From the NCBI GenBank assembly GCA_964235945.1, contig CAXSDV010000026.1, positions 1 through 35,692 on the forward strand: DNA of 35,692 nucleotides, in the 5' to 3' direction. Both the position numbers and the translations under genes were made by a program. Every line of letters starts with the position of its first letter. Position 1 is the stretch's first letter. Below are positions 32,112-35,692 of the stretch, one piece after another. The stretch is from JASLDZ01 sp964235945 (GTDB lineage Bacteria; Pseudomonadota; Alphaproteobacteria; Caulobacterales; Caulobacteraceae). The notes beneath the pieces are model-generated. The model searched no databases, had not been told where the DNA came from, and worked only from the letters and a program-made list of their open reading frames with translations.

Positions 32112-33742
32112 GCGGGATGCGGGCTCGGGAGGGGACGGGGATCGAAGGGGCCGGCGGCCAGGGCGCGCCAGGCCTCCGTGCGGGCGTAGTCGACGAAAGC
32201 GTCGCCCGGCAGGGGGCGGGAGAAATGGAAGCCCTGGAACACGGTGCAGCCCAGGCGGCGCAGGGTGTCCACCTCGGCGGCGGTCTCGACGCCCTCCGCC
32301 AAAACCACCAAGTCCAGCCCGCGCCCGAGCTCGATCAGCGCCTTGCAGATGGCGCGGCTGCCCGTGCGCGTGTCCACGTCCGTCACGAACTCGCGGTCGA
32401 TCTTCAGCTTGGTGAAGGGCAGGTTCTTCAGGTAGCTCAGGCTGGAATAGCCCGCCCCGAAGTCGTCGATGGCCAGGCCCAGCCCCTTGGCGCGCAGCCG
32501 GGTGAACAGCTCCAGCGTGCGGCGGGCGTCGGCCATGGCCGCCGTTTCGGTCAGCTCCAGCTCGACGGCGCGGCTGTCCAGGGCGTGGCGCGCCAGGGTG
32601 CGGTCGATCTTGGCCTCCAGCTGGGCGTCCCCCACCTGCTTGGCCGACAGGTTCACCGACATCCTGAGGTCGCCCAGGCCCTGCGCCCGCCAGCGCGCCG
32701 CTTCCCGGCACGCGGCGTTGAGCACCCACAATCCGTAGCGGTCGCTCAAACCGAGTTGCTCGACCATAGGGATGAAGCGCGCGGGCGACACGTTCCCGAG
32801 TTCGGGATGGGCCCAGCGCAGCAGCGCCTCCGCCCCGGCCAGCCGCCCGCGGGCCAGGTCGACCACCGGCTGGAAGGCCAGCGACAGCTCCTCGCGCTCG
32901 ATGGCGTGGGCGAGGTCCTGTTCCAGGCGGAAGCGCTCGCGCACCTCGGCCGGGGCCTGGATCCCCACCCGCCCGCCCTCGCCCGCCGCCCGGGGCAAGG
33001 ACGCCACCGCCTTGGCCAGGAGCTGCTCGGCCCCCGATCCATCCGCGGGGAAGGCGGCGGTGGCGCAAACCAGAACGGGGGCCAGCACGCGCCCCGGCAG
33101 GGCGATCTGCTGGCCGGCGACGTAGGCCAGGGCGTCGAACTCCCCGGCCGCCTCCCCCGTGCGGAACCAGACGGCGAAGGTGGCGCGGTCCACATGGCCG
33201 ACGAAGTGGGCGCGCGACACCGCCCGCGAGATCCGGTCGGCCAGCTCGACCAGCGCGCCCCGCGCCGCGGCGTCGTCGAAGGCCAGCAACTGGTCGAAGT
33301 CGCACAAATGCAGCAAACCCAGCACGCACGCGCCCTCCCCCGCCCGCATGTCCGCCCCCATGGCGCGCAGCAACGGCTCGCGGGTGGGCAGGCCGGTGGT
33401 GGCGTGGACGGCGGCGCGGTGCTCGACGGCGGAAAGCCGCAGGGCGAGCCGGTCGACCATGGCCGGCGCGCCGGGGCGCCCGGCGCGCTCGTCCGGGCTC
33501 AGCAGGGCCGACAGACGCGCGTGCAAGGCGGCCTGGCGCAGACCCGCCGACACCGCCAGCGCCGCGCCCGCGACGGCCAGCGCCGCCGCCGCCGCGCCCC
33601 ACGGCCCGACTCCCCCGGCCAGGACGGCGACGGCCGCCGCCGCCGCGAGCAGGGCGGGGAGGACGGCGCGCAGGAGCTCGAACGCGTTGATGGGCGGCTC
33701 CCGACCCGCGGCCCCGGCCGACTGCTGAGAGGACGTTAGCAC
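32108..33742 (-). CDS. Membrane protein with degenerate GGDEF and intact EAL (c-di-GMP phosphodiesterase)
   Basis: A 544-residue signalling protein. Two hydrophobic segments (about 27-45 and 49-67) anchor it. A GGDEF-type domain (about 105-260) has lost its catalytic motif: the position reads DRATF (185-189). The EAL domain (about 270-525) looks complete: Glu305-Ala-Leu307, SVNLSAKQ, ELTETA, DDFGAGYSSL, KIDREF and AEGVET. It should therefore hydrolyse c-di-GMP rather than make it. Translation starts at GTG 33742 with no visible Shine-Dalgarno; an AT-rich stretch at 33750-33761 is a candidate -10, so the mRNA may be leaderless. It overlaps the lipoprotein gene. Confidence 0.9.
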   Translation of the reverse strand: MLTSSQQSAGAAGREPPINAFELLRAVLPALLAAAAAVAVLAGGVGPWGAAAAALAVAGAALAVSAGLRQAALHARLSALLSPDERAGRPGAPAMVDRLALRLSAVEHRAAVHATTGLPTREPLLRAMGADMRAGEGACVLGLLHLCDFDQLLAFDDAAARGALVELADRISRAVSRAHFVGHVDRATFAVWFRTGEAAGEFDALAYVAGQQIALPGRVLAPVLVCATAAFPADGSGAEQLLAKAVASLPRAAGEGGRVGIQAPAEVRERFRLEQDLAHAIEREELSLAFQPVVDLARGRLAGAEALLRWAHPELGNVSPARFIPMVEQLGLSDRYGLWVLNAACREAARWRAQGLGDLRMSVNLSAKQVGDAQLEAKIDRTLARHALDSRAVELELTETAAMADARRTLELFTRLRAKGLGLAIDDFGAGYSSLSYLKNLPFTKLKIDREFVTDVDTRTGSRAICKALIELGRGLDLVVLAEGVETAAEVDTLRRLGCTVFQGFHFSRPLPGDAFVDYARTEAWRALAAGPFDPRPLPSPHPA

Positions 33743-33814
33743 GGCGGCGCTTAAAATTTCCTAGCCGCGGGCCCGGTCACCCGGCGGCAACCTTCGGGCG
33801 CCAGCCTGCACCGC

Positions 33815-34180
33815 GTGAGCAAGCCCTCGACCGAGTGGATGGCCCGGGCGCGGCGGACCGCCCTGCGGCTGAACGCGACCACCGCCCGCGCGCCCGGCGC
33901 GGGCCACAGCGTGTACGTCGCCCTGCTGGAGGACCGCCGGCGGCCGGACGGCTGGGGCCTGTACGTCGGCGAAACCTCGCGCGATCCCGACATACGGTTC
34001 GACCAGCACAAGCGCGGCTACAAGGCCAGCCGCTCGGTCCATCGCTTCGGCGTGCGGCTGCTGCCCGAACTCGTGGAGCATCTCAATCCGCTGCGGCGGT
34101 GGGAGGCGATCGAGTTGGAGGAGGCCCTGGCGGACGAGTTCCGGCGGGGCGGCTTCGGGTGGGTGGCCGGCGGCCACTGA
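33815..34180 (+). CDS. GIY-YIG-like nuclease-fold protein
   Basis: A 121-residue protein with the core pattern VYVALLED then GWGLYVGETSRDPDIRFDQHKRG, which resembles GIY-YIG domains (the first GIY tyrosine Tyr34, LYVG at 49-52, Arg61 and His65). A late glutamate cluster (Glu97-Glu103) could provide the metal-binding residue. The C-terminal end WVAGGH is odd for the family. Start GTG 33815 has only modest support. It sits between divergent EAL genes with no clear functional link. It may be a nuclease, or a relic domain of unknown role. Confidence 0.65.
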   Translation: MSKPSTEWMARARRTALRLNATTARAPGAGHSVYVALLEDRRRPDGWGLYVGETSRDPDIRFDQHKRGYKASRSVHRFGVRLLPELVEHLNPLRRWEAIELEEALADEFRRGGFGWVAGGH

Positions 34181-34258
34181 ACCGAACCGCGGCCGGACCC
34201 GGTCTGGGCCGAGCGCGCGCTTAACCCGTGATTCAGTCCACAGCCCTACGGAGGGCGC

Positions 34259-35110
34259 ATGTGTACGGCGTACCCTGGTCCCGGTGAAGCCGGCCCCGCT
34301 TCGGACGGCGTCCTGGAGCGGGACCTGCGCAAGACGTTGGCCGCGGGGGGGCTGGGCGTCGTCTACCAGCCCAAGCTCAACCTGCGCAGCGGTTCGGTGG
34401 ACGCGCTGGAGGCGTTGTGCCGCTGGACGCACGCGGACCACGGCCCCGTTCCGCCCGACCGCTTCATCGCCCTGGCCGAGGCCAACGGGGACATCGACGC
34501 CCTGACGCGCCAGGTGCTCGCCCGCACCCTGGCCGACCACGGGCGGCTCGCCGCCGCCGGCTGGCCGGACCTGATCGTGTTCGTCAACCTGTCGGGCCGG
34601 CTGGTGGCGGACGAGGCCTTCACCGGCTGGCTGCTCGAAGTGTGCGGCGCCCATCCGCGCGTCCTCGGCCTGGAGATCACCGAAACGGCGGTCATCAGCG
34701 ACCCGGAGCGCGCCATCCGCAACCTGACGGCCCTGGCCGACGCGGGCGTGCCCATCGCCATCGACGACTACGGCTCGGGCCTGTCCTCCCTGGCCTACCT
34801 GCGGGCCCTGCCCGCGCGCGACCTGAAGATCGACCGCACCTTCGTCTCGGGGCTGAGGTCCAGCCCGCGCGACCCGCTGATCGTGCGATCGACGGTGGAC
34901 CTCGCCCACGCGCTGGACATGAGCGTCACCGCCGAGGGCGTGGAGGATGCGGCGGCCCTGGCCCTGCTCAAGCTGATGGGCTGCGACCACGCCCAGGGCT
35001 TCCACATCTGCGCCCCGCTGCGGATGGACGAGCTGATGGACTTCCTGCGCAGGCACGCCGCCGGCGCCGCCCCCTCCCAGGCCCCGCCCCAGCGCGTGCG
35101 ACGCGCCTGA
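34259..35110 (+). CDS. Stand-alone EAL domain protein
   Basis: A cytoplasmic-looking 283-residue protein made almost entirely of an EAL domain. Motifs: Glu51-Ala-Leu53 in DALEALCRW, VFVNLSGRLV, LEITETAVIS, AIDDYGSGLSSLAYL (DDFG here is DDYG), DLKIDRTFV and AEGVED. All main metal-binding positions appear kept, so it is likely an active c-di-GMP phosphodiesterase. No sensor domain is present. The ATG follows a GGAGGG ribosome-binding site 4 bases upstream. The C-terminal 25 residues are Ala/Pro/Arg-rich. It precedes a CheY-like receiver by 93 bases. Confidence 0.88.
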   Translation: MCTAYPGPGEAGPASDGVLERDLRKTLAAGGLGVVYQPKLNLRSGSVDALEALCRWTHADHGPVPPDRFIALAEANGDIDALTRQVLARTLADHGRLAAAGWPDLIVFVNLSGRLVADEAFTGWLLEVCGAHPRVLGLEITETAVISDPERAIRNLTALADAGVPIAIDDYGSGLSSLAYLRALPARDLKIDRTFVSGLRSSPRDPLIVRSTVDLAHALDMSVTAEGVEDAAALALLKLMGCDHAQGFHICAPLRMDELMDFLRRHAAGAAPSQAPPQRVRRA

Positions 35111-35203
35111 TCCGGAGCGCGCCGCAAGGCGGGCGCACGGTGGACAACGGCCGCGCCCGCGTGTGAATGGCCCAGCTGTTGCGGCTGGCGAGGCTCGGCT
35201 CCC

Positions 35204-35590
35204 ATGCATGTCCTGGTCATCGACGACGACGCCATGAACCGCGCGGTGGTGCGGGCCATGCTGGGCGTGGCGGGCGCGGGCGTGGACGAGGCGGCCAGCG
35301 GCGAGGCGGGCCTGGCCGCGCTGGACGGCCGCGACTACGACCTGATCCTCATGGACCTGCGCATGCCCGGCATGGACGGGCTGGAGGCGACCGCGCGCAT
35401 CCGCGCCCGAGCGGACGCGCGCGCCCGCACGCCGGTGGTGATCGTCACCGCCGACACCGCCCCCGACCTGCGCAAGCGCTGCCTGGCCGGCGGGGCCGAC
35501 GACCTGATCTCCAAGCCCATCATCATGGACGCCCTGTTCTCCACCCTGGGCCGCTTCACGCCCCGGCTGGACGTCAGCGTCTCGCCCTGA
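35204..35590 (+). CDS. Single-domain response regulator (CheY-like)
   Basis: A 128-residue receiver domain only. The acidic pocket is intact: Asp8/Asp9 in VIDDD, phosphoacceptor Asp51 in LMDLRMPGMDG, Thr82 in IVTAD and Lys104 in ISKP. With no output domain it must pass its signal by protein contact, as in DivK, CheY or phosphorelay partners. The ATG is not preceded by a strong Shine-Dalgarno. The stand-alone EAL gene is just upstream in the same direction, so it may regulate or be co-expressed with it. No histidine kinase is near. Confidence 0.89.
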   Translation: MHVLVIDDDAMNRAVVRAMLGVAGAGVDEAASGEAGLAALDGRDYDLILMDLRMPGMDGLEATARIRARADARARTPVVIVTADTAPDLRKRCLAGGADDLISKPIIMDALFSTLGRFTPRLDVSVSP

Positions 35591-35644
35591 GCGCGGCCAC
35601 CGCCCCCCGGGCGGTGCGGACGCCGCCCGACCTCCCCGCGGAGG

Positions 35645-35692
35645 TGGTGAGCCCGGTGGGGTTCGAACCCACGACCCCATGATTAAAAGTCA
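35645..35692 (-). tRNA. tRNA-Lys (anticodon TTT), 5' part beyond right edge
   Basis: The visible 3' part has the anticodon stem-loop TGACTTTTAATCA (loop CTTTTAA, anticodon TTT), the T-arm GTGGG-TTCGAAC-CCCAC, acceptor strand CGGGCTC, discriminator A and encoded CCA. The 5' half lies outside the window. Confidence 0.9.

Noticed and set aside
34221..34235. CtrA-like box TTAA-N7-TTCA upstream of the stand-alone EAL gene
   Set aside because: Only one half-site is perfect; a second weak case (TTAA-N7-TTTT at 31579-31593) shows how easily such matches arise. Not enough for a regulatory claim.
35591..35644. Possible integration site next to tRNA-Lys
   Set aside because: No integrase, direct repeat of the tRNA 3' end or foreign-looking gene is visible in the window.

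Overview
The window is very GC-rich and densely coded. It looks like an alphaproteobacterial chromosome, most likely Caulobacterales (Caulobacter/Phenylobacterium-like). Reasons are an ihfA-MerR pair, a CBP3-like cytochrome bc1 chaperone divergent from bamE, a heme A synthase of the Cox15 type, 5-aminolevulinate synthase (the C4 heme route), a DUF2842 gene, Tat-exported periplasmic enzymes and c-di-GMP phosphodiesterases. A run of exactly 100 N (10822-10921) marks a scaffold gap, so this is a draft or metagenome assembly. Taxonomy is inferred from gene content only.

Layout. 1-3.4 kb: argC (cut by the left edge), rpsI-rplM with a clear promoter and terminator, ctaA and a small DUF2842 gene. 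3.4-7.7 kb (minus): tRNA-Pro(GGG), MerR regulator, ihfA, then CBP3-like chaperone, YceD, plsX and fabH (membrane-lipid initiation). 7.8-12.9 kb: bamE, a small exported protein, thiL-nusB-nrdR (overlapping), the gap, glyA and a DUF892 ferritin-like gene with a probable general-stress promoter. 13-15.4 kb: hemA and hemB back to back. 15.4-18.1 kb: a TetR regulator divergent from an aldo/keto reductase across a mirrored operator-like repeat, and a lone modA. 18.3-25.3 kb: a gamma-glutamyltransferase, a class A beta-lactamase coupled to two amidohydrolases, a methyltransferase and a TesA-like esterase. 25.4-28.6 kb: YbbA/YbbP-type ABC transporter, divergent from the esterase as a tesA-ybbAP type locus. 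28.6-33.7 kb: an FHA (TagH-like) protein with a transmembrane Ser/Thr kinase, a lipoprotein and a membrane EAL protein. 33.8-35.7 kb: a GIY-YIG-like protein, a stand-alone EAL protein, a CheY-like receiver and a tRNA-Lys(TTT) cut by the right edge.

Most genes are housekeeping. The less ordinary parts are: an isolated T6SS-style kinase/FHA signalling pair with no secretion genes around it; a Tat-exported class A beta-lactamase with an unusual motif combination at the end of an amidohydrolase operon; one amidohydrolase that has lost its metal-binding HxH motif and carries an EF-hand-like insert; the mirrored operator between the TetR and reductase genes; an EcfG-type promoter before the ferritin-like gene; and a thiL with no ATG/GTG/TTG start, whose best start is a CTG overlapping the nusB stop. 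No intergenic stretch exceeds 300 bases. I found no IS element, prophage or CRISPR array, and no wholly new multi-gene system can be claimed from the sequence alone.
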